Of a stretch of DNA of 64,000 bases, positions 7,833 to 15,854 are shown piece after piece (position 1 is the first letter of the stretch; each line of letters starts with the position of its first letter). The notes beneath the pieces were generated by a model, which made no database searches, was not told where the DNA came from, and saw only the letters and a list, made by a program, of their open reading frames with translations. Source of the DNA: Kineosporia rhizophila (GTDB lineage Bacteria > Actinomycetota > Actinomycetes > Actinomycetales > Kineosporiaceae); contig NZ_JAJSOH010000006.1 in NCBI RefSeq assembly GCF_021277265.1, positions 186,001 to 250,000 on the forward strand, read 5' to 3'. The position numbers and the translations under genes were made by a program.

Positions 7833-8690
7833 TCAGCCCGGGGAAGAGGCCGACATCTGCTGGATGCCGATGGTGGCCAGCAGATCGAGCTTGCTGCGGG
7901 CGTCGGTGCCCGGACGCGGGGTGTCCACCACCAGGCGCAGATTCGTGCCCTGGATGACGAGCACGTTGGAGTCGAGCGCGATGTCACCCACGTCCGGGTG
8001 CACGACGATCTTCTGCGCGGTCTGGTGCTCGCCCACCAGCTTCAGCGCCCAGAGCTCGCGGAACCGGGCACTGCGTTCCAGCCGGGCGATCAACGCCGCC
8101 ACGTCCGGATCGCGGGGATAGCGACTGCTGGTGGCCCGCAGATCCGCCACCAGTGATTCCTCGAAGGCGCTGCGCTCGGCCGGGGTCTGCCGCACCCGGG
8201 TGGCCGCGCCCTCGAACTGGTAGATCAAGGCGTTACGGTCGTCGTCCGAGCGGGTCGTGGGATCGCCGAAGGTGGCCGCGAACAGCGCGTTGTAGTGCAG
8301 CATCCGCCAGGCGGCGTCGCACACCAGCACCGGGCTGGCAGTCAGTTGCTGGACGATACGGTGCACGCTCTGGGGGATCAGCTGCGGGACGAGCGCCGGG
8401 TTCTCGGCGTGCCCGGCCAGACGGAACAGATGGCCCTGCTCCTCGTCGGACAGCTGCAGGGCGCGGGCCAGGGCCGAGCAGACCTGGGCCGACGGCGTCC
8501 CGGCCCGGCCCTGTTCCAGGCGCACCACGTACTCGGGAGATATTCCGGCCAACTGGGCCAGCTCGGCCCGCCGCAGGCCCGTGACCCGCCGTGACGAACC
8601 GTGCGCCAGCCCCACGGCCCGCGGCTCCAGGCGATCTCGCCAGGCCCGTAACGCGACTCCGAGCTCGTTCATGCGGCCATTTTCGCTCAT
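7833..8690 (-). CDS. XRE-type regulator with MmyB-like ligand-binding domain
   Basis: 285 residues with an N-terminal XRE helix-turn-helix (TGLRRAELAQLAGISPEYVVRLEQGR, about residues 37-62) and a C-terminal MmyB-like PAS-related ligand-binding domain ('VLVCDAAWRMLHYNALFAATFGD' through 'LRLVVDTPRPGTDARSKLDLL'), a fold thought to bind fatty-acid-like ligands. The start could be Met1 or Met7; neither has a good ribosome site. The gene is divergent from an NAD-dependent epimerase. MmyB-type regulators next to a divergently transcribed short- or extended-chain dehydrogenase are very common in actinomycetes, which implies regulation of that neighbour. Confidence 0.9.
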   Translation of the reverse strand: MSENGRMNELGVALRAWRDRLEPRAVGLAHGSSRRVTGLRRAELAQLAGISPEYVVRLEQGRAGTPSAQVCSALARALQLSDEEQGHLFRLAGHAENPALVPQLIPQSVHRIVQQLTASPVLVCDAAWRMLHYNALFAATFGDPTTRSDDDRNALIYQFEGAATRVRQTPAERSAFEESLVADLRATSSRYPRDPDVAALIARLERSARFRELWALKLVGEHQTAQKIVVHPDVGDIALDSNVLVIQGTNLRLVVDTPRPGTDARSKLDLLATIGIQQMSASSPG

Positions 8691-8719
8691 TACCGCTCAT
8701 CGCTGTGGGGCCCGGAGTA

Positions 8720-8735
8720 GTACCAGCTGTACCAG
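8720..8735. promoter_or_regulatory. Direct repeat GTACCAG in the MmyB-epimerase intergenic region
   Basis: GTACCAG is repeated at 8720-8726 and 8729-8735 (9-bp period, about one helical turn) in the 94-bp gap between divergent genes. This is a plausible binding site for the divergent XRE regulator. Confidence 0.4.
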
Positions 8736-8784
8736 GAAGTTCCGGGGCTCCCACCGATCCACAGGGCCGAGCAGCCTGGAACCC

Positions 8785-9867
8785 ATGAACGAGACACCCG
8801 GTATGAACGTCTTCCTCACCGGCGGCAGTGGTTTCGTCGGCCAGCACCTCATCACCCGGCTAGTGGGCGACGGCCACACCGTCTGGGCCCTGGCCCGCAG
8901 TGACCAGGCCGCCCAGAAGGTCGAACGGGCCGGAGCCCGGCCGGTGCGCGGCGACCTGGCCGACCTGGCCGACCTGGCCGACCCGGCCGACCTGGCCGAC
9001 CTGGCCGACCTGGCAGGCCTGGCAGACTTGGCCGACTTGAACGGTTCCGGTTCGCAACCGGCCTGGCTCAACTCGCTGCAGGAGAGTGACGTGGTGGTCC
9101 ATGCGGCCGCGCGGATGGCTTTCTGGGGCGAGGACGCCGGATTCGAACGGGACAACCACCGGCCCACTCTGGCGCTGTTCCGGGCGGCAGCCGCCGCCGG
9201 CGTCCGTAGGTTCGTCCTGATCAGCGCCGCCGCCGTCTCCACCGACCGGAACCGGGGCCCGGCCGTCGTCGCGGAGGACACGCCCACCGGCGACTCCGTG
9301 ATCGCCTACGGCCGGGTCAAACTCGCCACCGAACAGGCCCTGACCGAAACCGCCACCCCCGGAATGGAACTGATCATCCTGCGTCCCCCGTTCATCTGGG
9401 GCACCGGCATGACCACGCTCGACGAGACGGTCGCCTCGGGCCGGTTCGCCTTCATCGACAACGGCCGTCACACCATGGACTTCGTCCACGTCGCCAACCT
9501 GGCCGCAGCCACCGCGGCCGCTCTCACGCAGGGCCGCGACCGCGGCGTCTACTACATCACCCACGGCACCCCGATGGCGATGCGCGACTTCTTCACCCCT
9601 GTCATGGGTGCGCTGGGGGCGGACGTCAGCAAGGCGCCCAGCCTTCCGTTCGCCGTCGCCACGCTCCTCGGGAGAGTGTTGGACCGCACCGCCCGGATGC
9701 TGCGCCGGCCCACCCCACCGCCGCTGTACAACTGGCTGGTCGCGATCATGGGACGCGACCGGAGCTACGACATCACCCGGGCCCGCACCGAGCTCGGCTA
9801 CCGCCCGGAAGTGACGTTCGCCGCCGGAGTGAAGGAGATGCGCGCCGCCGCGGGCCCCCGGGAGTGA
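8785..9867 (+). CDS. NAD-dependent epimerase/dehydratase (extended SDR)
   Basis: 360 residues from ATG 8785 (an alternative is ATG 8803, which starts directly on the Rossmann strand). The motif TGGSGFVG binds NAD(P). VVVHAAA closes strand beta-4, a catalytic serine lies in LISAAAVS, and YGRVK supplies the YxxxK pair. The overall pattern is that of 3-beta-HSD/flavonol-reductase-like extended SDRs acting on small hydroxy or keto substrates. Residues 57-86 are an abnormal DLA-repeat insertion in the loop after strand beta-3 ('VRGDLAD'), where relatives have only a few residues. It is divergent from, and probably controlled by, the MmyB-type regulator. Confidence 0.88.
   Translation: MNETPGMNVFLTGGSGFVGQHLITRLVGDGHTVWALARSDQAAQKVERAGARPVRGDLADLADLADPADLADLADLAGLADLADLNGSGSQPAWLNSLQESDVVVHAAARMAFWGEDAGFERDNHRPTLALFRAAAAAGVRRFVLISAAAVSTDRNRGPAVVAEDTPTGDSVIAYGRVKLATEQALTETATPGMELIILRPPFIWGTGMTTLDETVASGRFAFIDNGRHTMDFVHVANLAAATAAALTQGRDRGVYYITHGTPMAMRDFFTPVMGALGADVSKAPSLPFAVATLLGRVLDRTARMLRRPTPPPLYNWLVAIMGRDRSYDITRARTELGYRPEVTFAAGVKEMRAAAGPRE
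8953..9042 (+). repeat. Ten-copy 9-bp in-frame tandem repeat inside the epimerase gene
   Basis: Ten consecutive 9-bp units with consensus GACCTGGCC encode Asp-Leu-Ala triplets. Units 1-3, 5 and 6 are identical; the others differ by 1-3 bases. Copy-number changes keep the reading frame, so the array may vary between strains. Confidence 0.95.
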
Positions 9868-9893
9868 GGTGACCCGGCGACTGCGGACCGGCC

Positions 9894-10280
9894 TCAGGTG
9901 TAGGTGATCAGCGCCGACTCGACCGCGGCCTGCAGCACCGACCGGGTGACCGGCTTGGGCACGAAGTGGGCCCCGAGGGCCCGGGCGGCGGCCCGGTCGG
10001 TGTCGAGCTCACTGGCACTCAGGAAGATCGCCGGGATCTGCCGGGTGACCGGGCGCCGGCGCAGGTACTGCAGTAGCTCGACACCGCTGTGGTCCGGCAT
10101 CACGATGTCCAGCACGGCCACGTGCAGCGCGGGCGCCGGGACCTGCGTGCTGCCCTCGACCAGGTGCACCGCCTCGGTCGCCGAGGCGGCCCCGAACACG
10201 TCGTGCCCCATCCACTGCAGCCAGGCCTCCAACATCCGGCGGGTGTCCGGATCGTCCTCCACCAGCAGTATCCCCGCCAT
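9894..10280 (-). CDS. Stand-alone response-regulator receiver protein (CheY-like)
   Basis: 128 residues from the ATG at 10280, preferred because GGGAAGGG sits 6 nt upstream; ATG 10286 is too close to it. A single receiver domain without an output domain: acidic pair in 'LLVEDDPDT', phosphoacceptor Asp in 'AVLDIVMPD', a Ser in 'FLSAS' at the usual Thr/Ser switch, and the conserved Lys in 'PKPV'. It would relay phosphate to an unknown partner; no histidine kinase gene is adjacent. It is divergent from a flippase-like membrane protein gene. Confidence 0.88.
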   Translation of the reverse strand: MAGILLVEDDPDTRRMLEAWLQWMGHDVFGAASATEAVHLVEGSTQVPAPALHVAVLDIVMPDHSGVELLQYLRRRPVTRQIPAIFLSASELDTDRAAARALGAHFVPKPVTRSVLQAAVESALITYT

Positions 10281-10385
10281 GACCATCCCTTCCCCGGGCC
10301 CGCGGCCCGTGCGCCGCCGGCCTCTTCGGCGCACTCGTCGGTCGCAGATCCCTCTGCCCCATCGGGTGGTTCCGGTCGTTGCTTG

Positions 10386-11567
10386 ATGCCGATCTACCGA
10401 CCGGTCACCGCCGGCGCGGGCCGAAGTGTTCGTCTGCCGGTGGTCCGCCGTTCCGGATCTGTCCGGCTGCCTTCAGCGGGCGGCCGCCATCCTCGGGAGG
10501 TGCTGAACCGCAGTCCGGCCCCGCCGAGTGCCTGCCGAGGGCTGCTGCACGCGGCCGGGATCGGGTTCGGGGCGCTGGCCCTGGCCTGGATGTTCCCCGC
10601 GGTGATGGGCACCGGCTGGATCGAGGTCGCGCGCACCCTGGCGGCCGTCCCGGCCCTGCCCCTGGCCGGTCTGGTCCTGCTGTGGGCGGCGGGCAAGGCC
10701 GCGCACTCGGTCTCGTTGTCGGCCGCGATGCCCGGGCTGGACTGCCGTCGCGCGCTCATGCTGAGCCTGACCGGCAGCGCCGTGGCCAACGTCCTGCCGC
10801 TCGGCGGTGCCGCCGGGATCGCGCTCAACTACCGGATGAGCCGGGGCTGGGGATTCTCCGCACCGGCGATCGCCACCTACGCGGTGGTGGTCAATCTTTG
10901 CGACGTCATGGTCAAGCTCTTCCTGCCGCTCGCCCTGGTGCCGCTGGTGCTGGGCGGCCATCTCCCGGCGCCGTTCTCCGGGTCCCTGATCCTCTCCAGC
11001 GTCATCGGGCTGGCTGTGGCCGGAGTCGCAGTCGCGGGGTTCCTGGCCGCCGGCCGGCCGGTGCGCCGCCTGGCCGGGCTGGCCTCGGAGCAGGCGATGC
11101 GCTCGCCGTGGCCCTGCGGATGGCGGGCGGCCCAGCGGCTGCTGACCGGGGCGGAGCAGATCTCGTCCCTGGCGCTGGTCACGATCGTCGGCGCATGGAC
11201 GCGGCTGGCCCTGGGGCTGAGCGGGTACACCGGGCTGCTGTTCCTGCTGCTCGCCGCCTGCCTCGGCACGGTCGGTGCGCAGGTGCCGCTCGCGCTGGTG
11301 CTGGCGGCGTTCTGCGTGGAGCGGCTGCTGACCCTGGTCGGGATCACCCCGGCCGGCTTCGGCGTGGTCGAACTGGGGCTGGCCGGGGTGCTGATGCTGG
11401 CGCCGGCGGCGGCCGGAGCCGACGTCGCCTCGGGCATCCTGCTCTACCGGTTGCTCAGCGTGGGGCTGGGCATCCCGGTGGGCGGGGTGCTCCTGGCCCG
11501 GTGGCTCTGGTGCAGTCGGCGCGGGCCGCGACCGACGGTGGCGGTGCCCGCGATCGCCTTCCGCTAG
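10386..11567 (+). CDS. Lysylphosphatidylglycerol synthase-type flippase-like membrane protein
   Basis: Up to 393 residues with about eight membrane helices. 'SLTGSAVANVLPLGGAAGIALNYRMSRGWGFS' and the C-terminal 'RLLTLVGITPAGFGVVELGLAGVLML' are the conserved loops of the LPG-synthase transmembrane/UPF0104 family (MprF N-terminal and AglD-like proteins), which move lipid-linked head groups across the membrane. It lacks a soluble aminoacyl-transferase domain. The start is uncertain: ATG 10386 gives an Arg-rich N-terminus without a good ribosome site, and GTG 10500 has GGGAGG abutting it. It stands alone next to a divergent receiver gene. Confidence 0.82.
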   Translation: MPIYRPVTAGAGRSVRLPVVRRSGSVRLPSAGGRHPREVLNRSPAPPSACRGLLHAAGIGFGALALAWMFPAVMGTGWIEVARTLAAVPALPLAGLVLLWAAGKAAHSVSLSAAMPGLDCRRALMLSLTGSAVANVLPLGGAAGIALNYRMSRGWGFSAPAIATYAVVVNLCDVMVKLFLPLALVPLVLGGHLPAPFSGSLILSSVIGLAVAGVAVAGFLAAGRPVRRLAGLASEQAMRSPWPCGWRAAQRLLTGAEQISSLALVTIVGAWTRLALGLSGYTGLLFLLLAACLGTVGAQVPLALVLAAFCVERLLTLVGITPAGFGVVELGLAGVLMLAPAAAGADVASGILLYRLLSVGLGIPVGGVLLARWLWCSRRGPRPTVAVPAIAFR

Positions 11568-11586
11568 CAGAGAACCCAGAAGGTAC

Positions 11587-12456
11587 TCAGAGCGCGAACT
11601 CGGCCAGAGCCAGTTCGCCCAGCGACTTCTCGTCCATCGCCGGCCCGGCCAGCCGGGCCACGGTCAGGGCGTGCAGCGCAGGCATGCAGGCGCGCGTCTC
11701 GACCGTGCTCAGCCCCGGGTTGGTCAGCACGAAACCCAGCGTCACATCGAGGATCGAGCGCATCTGGGCGCGCAGCAGGCCCTCCCGCAGACAGGCCCAG
11801 GCGCCCTCGTGCATGGCCTTGGCCCAGACCCCGGACGGCCAGGAGATGCCGGACAACTGGGCCGGGGTGATCGTGCCGGCCTGGACCAGCTCGATCAGGT
11901 CCTGCACGGCCGCGGTGCGCGGGCCGTAGCCGAATTCGCTGTCTTCCAGCAGGTTCCCGCTCTGTCCGGCCTGCTCGTAGGGGGCTCGCAGAGCCTCGAC
12001 CTGTTCGGCGCCCAGGTCCGGGCTCGCCCACGACGCGGCCACGGCCGCTGCCGCGACGGCCGCGGAGGCGGGCACCGTGCCGGCCCCCGGGACCGGAGCG
12101 ATCGCCGCATCGGGCCACACCGCAGCCTCTTTCGCCACCAGCGCCCCGACCTGGGAACTGGTGCCGAACCGGCTCTGGGCCAGTTCGTCGGCGTTCACCG
12201 CGGCCCCCGCCTCCAGCGTGCTTCCGGCGGCCCGGAGGGTCTGCGGCAGAGTGGGCGCGTTCATGTCCAGCAGCGCCACCAGCGTCCAGGCCACCGAGTG
12301 CGCCGTCCGGTCCCGGTCGTGCCAGGCCTGGGCCAGCGCGAAGGCACCGTCCTGGCTGATCCGGAAGGCGGCGCTGAGCCCGTGCAGGACCTGGACGGCG
12401 GCCGGGTGGACGGCCGCGTCGGTGGCGAGCACAGTGGGCGAAGACAGGGTGTACAC
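11587..12456 (-). CDS. Hypothetical Ala-rich protein
   Basis: 289 residues, predicted mostly helical, with no motif I recognise and no signal peptide or membrane segment. The middle (about 120-160) is very rich in Ala, Val and Pro. Codon use is typical of the window, which supports a real gene. The start is a GTG preceded by GAAGAG only 0-2 nt away, so it is uncertain; a later GTG (codon 9) or ATG (codon 65) is possible. It is convergent with the flippase-like gene (19-bp gap), and a 154-bp gap with nothing recognisable separates it from the next gene. Confidence 0.65.
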   Translation of the reverse strand: MYTLSSPTVLATDAAVHPAAVQVLHGLSAAFRISQDGAFALAQAWHDRDRTAHSVAWTLVALLDMNAPTLPQTLRAAGSTLEAGAAVNADELAQSRFGTSSQVGALVAKEAAVWPDAAIAPVPGAGTVPASAAVAAAAVAASWASPDLGAEQVEALRAPYEQAGQSGNLLEDSEFGYGPRTAAVQDLIELVQAGTITPAQLSGISWPSGVWAKAMHEGAWACLREGLLRAQMRSILDVTLGFVLTNPGLSTVETRACMPALHALTVARLAGPAMDEKSLGELALAEFAL

Positions 12457-12610
12457 CTCTTCGACACTGCGGCCCGCGGCCGGGAACGGTCAACCGGCGC
12501 CGTGCGTTTGCCGGAGCTTTGATGACGATGCGTCGTTGCCGACTACGGAACGTCGAGGAAGGGTTGGTGAGACCCACGCATCAGTGGGGCGCCCGGAAGC
12601 CCGTCCATGG

Positions 12611-13591
12611 TCAGTCGCCGGCGTCCAAAAGCTCGCGTAGTCGTTCACCGCACTTCTCGTACTGCTCGGCCCCGGTGTTGCGGAACTCCGTCTCGATCAC
12701 CATGACCAAGGCCAGGTACAGGGTGTACAGCCAGCGTCGCCGACGTTCGCCGGTGGTGAGCTCGCCGCGACCGTAGCCGCGCAGGAACGGGCCCGGGTCA
12801 CCGAAGGCGGGCAGGTCGAGGGCGACGAACCCGGCCTCGATCAGCGGGTCGCCGTAGAACGCGCGCTCATGGTCGATGACGCCAACGATCCGGCCCTTGT
12901 GCACCATGGCGTTGTTGGGGAAGAGGTCCCACTCCACGAAGCGCGGCTCGGTGACCTCCTCCAGGGCCGCTGCCCGCTCGGCGATGGCGGCCCGGACCAC
13001 GTCGTACCCGACCGTGAGGTCGACTCCCCGCCGCTCCCCGTCGCCGAGCACTTCCTCGAGCTTGCCGGTGAAGCAGTCACGCCAGGTGGGCTCGCCCGGC
13101 CCCTCGAGCGCCCCGAACCAGGGGCCGGGGATCCGGTTGAGCTCGCGGTTGACCGCGCCCAGGGCCTCACCGAACCGGATCTGATCGTCGGGGGAGACCT
13201 CGCCCCGCTCGTACAGCAGGCCCAGCGGCTCGCCCTCGACGTGGGACATGAAGAAGTAGTCCGCGTCGCACAGTTCGTGGCTCTGGTCACCGAACAGGAT
13301 CTCCGGCACCGGCACCGAGGTGTGCTCGCGGATCAGGCGCAGCGCGGCCAGTTCGGTGGCCATGGCGCCGCGCTCGTAGCTCATCACCTCGACGTGCGCC
13401 GGGGGAGCGATCTTCAGGATGGTGCGGCGCCCGTCGAGCAGATCGATGCGGTACACCACGTTGAACCAGCCGTGGCCCAGTTCGGTGAACCAGCCGGCCT
13501 CGCCCGAGGGCAGCTGAGCCGGCCCGAAGGCACGTTCGGCCATCGCCCGCAGCACGGCCGGGGACTGACGGTTCTTGGTGATGCTCTCCAT
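12611..13591 (-). CDS. Aminoglycoside phosphotransferase (APH)-fold kinase
   Basis: 326 residues from ATG 13591, which follows the upstream stop codon by 4 nt and GAGGATTAGGG. It has the APH/choline kinase fold: nucleotide loop 'LGHGWFNVVYRI', Lys in 'TILKIAPP', catalytic-loop equivalent 'EWDLFPNNAMV' (Asp and the second Asn kept) and the metal-binding Asp in 'GVIDHERAFYGDP'. The usual His/Asn-Gly before the catalytic Asp is Glu-Trp here. Such proteins phosphorylate aminoglycosides, choline-like alcohols or sugars; the substrate cannot be named. It is co-transcribed with the upstream Cys-pair protein gene. Confidence 0.85.
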   Translation of the reverse strand: MESITKNRQSPAVLRAMAERAFGPAQLPSGEAGWFTELGHGWFNVVYRIDLLDGRRTILKIAPPAHVEVMSYERGAMATELAALRLIREHTSVPVPEILFGDQSHELCDADYFFMSHVEGEPLGLLYERGEVSPDDQIRFGEALGAVNRELNRIPGPWFGALEGPGEPTWRDCFTGKLEEVLGDGERRGVDLTVGYDVVRAAIAERAAALEEVTEPRFVEWDLFPNNAMVHKGRIVGVIDHERAFYGDPLIEAGFVALDLPAFGDPGPFLRGYGRGELTTGERRRRWLYTLYLALVMVIETEFRNTGAEQYEKCGERLRELLDAGD

Positions 13592-13595
13592 CGCC

Positions 13596-14333
13596 CTAAT
13601 CCTCGTCGATCGGGACACCGATCCGCTCGGTGACCACGAAACCGGTCTCGCAGCGCGGGCAGTCGGCCTCACCGAAGACGAAGGTCAGCAGGGTGGCGAT
13701 CTCGTGCTGACCATCACCGTCGGCCAGGTCGTACAGCCGCCGGCCCAGGCCCTCGAGCCGGGCCGCGTCGATCGGCCGCAGCGGCCGCGACCAGCCCTCG
13801 TCGTCGGCCTCGGCCACGTAGAAACCGCGCTCGTCCAGCACCATCAGCAGCGCGGCCGAGCAGGCCGGGCAGGTCAGCTCGTACTCGCCGTCGGACAGCC
13901 CGGCCGGCAGGTCCTCGTTCCAGTGGGTCTGGCCCTCGAACGAGAGCATCGCCGCCATCAGGTAGATGTACTCCAGCGGCGGGCAGCGCCGGGCGTGCAA
14001 CTGCTGCTCGGCGGCCGCGCGCAGGGCCTGTCGTTCCTCGGCGTGGCCGGCTTCGTGACCGGACTCGTCGGCGGCCAGGATTGCGGCAGCCAGCACGACA
14101 GCGTTGACCGCCTGCTCGCGGTCGGTGCCGGCGGCCTGCCCGGCGAGCCAGGGCAGGGCGGCGAAGCTGGCGTCGTAGACTCCGCCCTGGTGGCACAGGG
14201 CCGACCAAAGGTCGTTCCACAGCTCAGCTCTCGGCTGCTCGCCGAGTTGCTTCAGCAGGGCGGGGATGTCGTCCGCCGGGCCGTAGGCATGGGTGAGCCT
14301 GGACCAGTCCGTCACGGACCCAGAGTGTGCCAT
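13596..14333 (-). CDS. Hypothetical protein with two Cys-Pro-x-Cys pairs
   Basis: About 245 residues from the ATG at 14333; the frame stays open further upstream, but that part is antisense to adenosine deaminase and is not used. The N-terminal half ('LWNDLWSALCHQGGVYDASFAALPWLAGQA') looks like a helical repeat. The C-terminal half has CPAC and CPRC pairs about 90 residues apart that could bind zinc. I know related actinobacterial proteins only as hypothetical. The start is divergent from adenosine deaminase (15-bp gap between starts). The stop is 4 nt before the APH-fold kinase, so the two form an operon. Confidence 0.75.
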   Translation of the reverse strand: MAHSGSVTDWSRLTHAYGPADDIPALLKQLGEQPRAELWNDLWSALCHQGGVYDASFAALPWLAGQAAGTDREQAVNAVVLAAAILAADESGHEAGHAEERQALRAAAEQQLHARRCPPLEYIYLMAAMLSFEGQTHWNEDLPAGLSDGEYELTCPACSAALLMVLDERGFYVAEADDEGWSRPLRPIDAARLEGLGRRLYDLADGDGQHEIATLLTFVFGEADCPRCETGFVVTERIGVPIDED

Positions 14334-14348
14334 ACGCCGGAAATCCCT

Positions 14349-15389
14349 ATGCTGCCACTCGTGACGCCCCTGCACCCGCTGACCGACCAGGCCCTGGCCC
14401 GCCTGCCCAAGGCCGAGCTGCACGTGCACCTGGAGGGCTCGATGCCCCCGGAGACGCTGCTCGAACTGGGCGTGCGCCACGGCGTGGACGACGTGCCGCG
14501 CACGCTGGACGACGTGCGCCGGTTGTTCGAGTTCCGCGACTTCGCGCACTTCATCGAGGTCTACCTGATCATCGTGAAGGTGCTGCAGGAGGGCGCCGAC
14601 TTCGCCGCGCTGGCCTACGGCAAGGGGGCCGAGCTGGCCCGGCACAACGTGCGCTACGCCGAGATCTTCTTCACCTCGCCGCTGCACACCGACCGGGGCA
14701 TCCCGGCCTCGGAGATCTTCGGTGGTTTGGAGGAGGGCCGGCAGCGGGCCCGGGCCGAGTTCGGCGTGGAGATGGTGTTCATGGCCGACATCCCCGGTGA
14801 GCGCGGCATCGCCGGCGCCGAGCAGACCCTGCAGGAACTGCTCGACAACCGCCCGCCCGGCTTCGTGGCACTGGGCCTGGGCGGCCCGGAGATCGGCACG
14901 CCCCGCCCGCAGTTCGCCCCGTTCTTCGAGGCCGCGATCGCCGAGGGCTACCACAGCATCCCGCACGCCGGTGAGACCACCGGACCGCGCACGATCTGGG
15001 ACGCGCTGGAGTACCTGCACGCCGAGCGCATCGGCCACGGCACCAGCCTGCTGGAGGATCCGGCGCTGGTCGAGTACCTGGTGCGGGAGCAGGTGCCGGT
15101 CGACGTGAGCGTCACCTCGAACCTGTGCACCAAGGCCGCGCCCAGCCTGGCCGCCCACCCGCTGCCGCGGATGGCCGAGGCCGGGGTGAACGTGACCGTC
15201 AACAGCGACGACCCGCCGATGTTCAACACCGACATCTCGGCCGAGTACCGGATCGCCCGCGACCTGCTGGGGACCGAGAAGCTGCTGCGGGCCGCCCGGG
15301 CCGGCTTCGAGAACTCGCTGCTTCCCGAAGACCGCAAGGCCGTGTACCTGAAGGAGTTCGACGCAGTACTAGGCAAGCAGCTCACGTAG
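14349..15389 (+). CDS. add: Adenosine deaminase
   Basis: 346 residues, the standard length. Zinc and catalytic motifs are all present: HVHLEGS near the N-terminus (two His ligands), HAGE (third His and the acid/base Glu), 'RIGHGTSL', and 'VNSDDPPMF' (Asp ligand). It converts adenosine (or a related aminopurine nucleoside) to inosine plus ammonia in the cytosol for purine salvage. ATG 14349 is used; GTG 14361 is an alternative. The last 21 bases overlap the convergent EVE-domain gene. Confidence 0.95.
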   Translation: MLPLVTPLHPLTDQALARLPKAELHVHLEGSMPPETLLELGVRHGVDDVPRTLDDVRRLFEFRDFAHFIEVYLIIVKVLQEGADFAALAYGKGAELARHNVRYAEIFFTSPLHTDRGIPASEIFGGLEEGRQRARAEFGVEMVFMADIPGERGIAGAEQTLQELLDNRPPGFVALGLGGPEIGTPRPQFAPFFEAAIAEGYHSIPHAGETTGPRTIWDALEYLHAERIGHGTSLLEDPALVEYLVREQVPVDVSVTSNLCTKAAPSLAAHPLPRMAEAGVNVTVNSDDPPMFNTDISAEYRIARDLLGTEKLLRAARAGFENSLLPEDRKAVYLKEFDAVLGKQLT

Positions 15390-15815
15390 GGCGCGGAACT
15401 CCTCCACGGTCAGGAACGAGGGATTCCCGGCCTGCGGCTGGCGCAGCACCTCGGCCCCGGCCAGCACCGGGTGGGCGCGGAACTGCTCGCGGGTCAGCCG
15501 CTCGGCCTCGGGCAGGATGTCCAGGCTCAGCGGCACCGACCAGCTGCCGCCCTCGTCGGTGCCGGCCTCACCGATGACCTGCCCCACGCCCCAGACGCCG
15601 TAGGGCACCGTTCGTGAGCGGCTGCCGCTGGCCCAGAACACCACCGCCTGACCGGTCCGCATCAGGTCGGAGCGGTAGTTGCGCTGCACGCACCACCGGC
15701 CGACGTGTGGGTCGGCGGCGAACCGCTCGGCCAGGGGGCTGTTGTCGGCGTTGCCCTTGATCAGCCAGGCGCCGAGACCGGACTCGGTGATGCGGCGGGG
15801 TTCGGAAGCGGGCAC
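15369..15815 (-). CDS. EVE/PUA-like domain protein
   Basis: 148 residues from a GTG start. 'AWLIKGNADN' strand 1, 'RWCVQRNYRSDLMRTGQAVVFWASG' and 'GVWGVGQVIGE' follow the EVE domain plan, a PUA-like fold thought to bind modified bases in DNA or RNA. Its 3' end overlaps adenosine deaminase by 21 bp on the opposite strand. A second, diverged EVE protein is encoded at 18.7-19.1 kb. No restriction or modification genes are nearby, so the role is open. Confidence 0.82.
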   Translation of the reverse strand: MPASEPRRITESGLGAWLIKGNADNSPLAERFAADPHVGRWCVQRNYRSDLMRTGQAVVFWASGSRSRTVPYGVWGVGQVIGEAGTDEGGSWSVPLSLDILPEAERLTREQFRAHPVLAGAEVLRQPQAGNPSFLTVEEFRALRELLA

Positions 15816-15854
15816 CGAGGCACGCTATCGGCGTCCGCGGTGCCCGCACCTCGA

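Noticed and set aside
8953..9042. CRISPR-like or regulatory repeat array
   Set aside because: Units are 9 bp without spacers and are read in frame inside a conserved enzyme gene.
13575..14348. N-terminal extension of adenosine deaminase
   Set aside because: The frame is open upstream but is antisense to the CPxC protein gene. The family starts near LPKAELHVHLEGS, which fits ATG 14349.
14334..15158. N-terminal extension of the CPxC hypothetical protein
   Set aside because: This open stretch is the antisense of adenosine deaminase and shows His/Arg/Gln-rich shadow composition.
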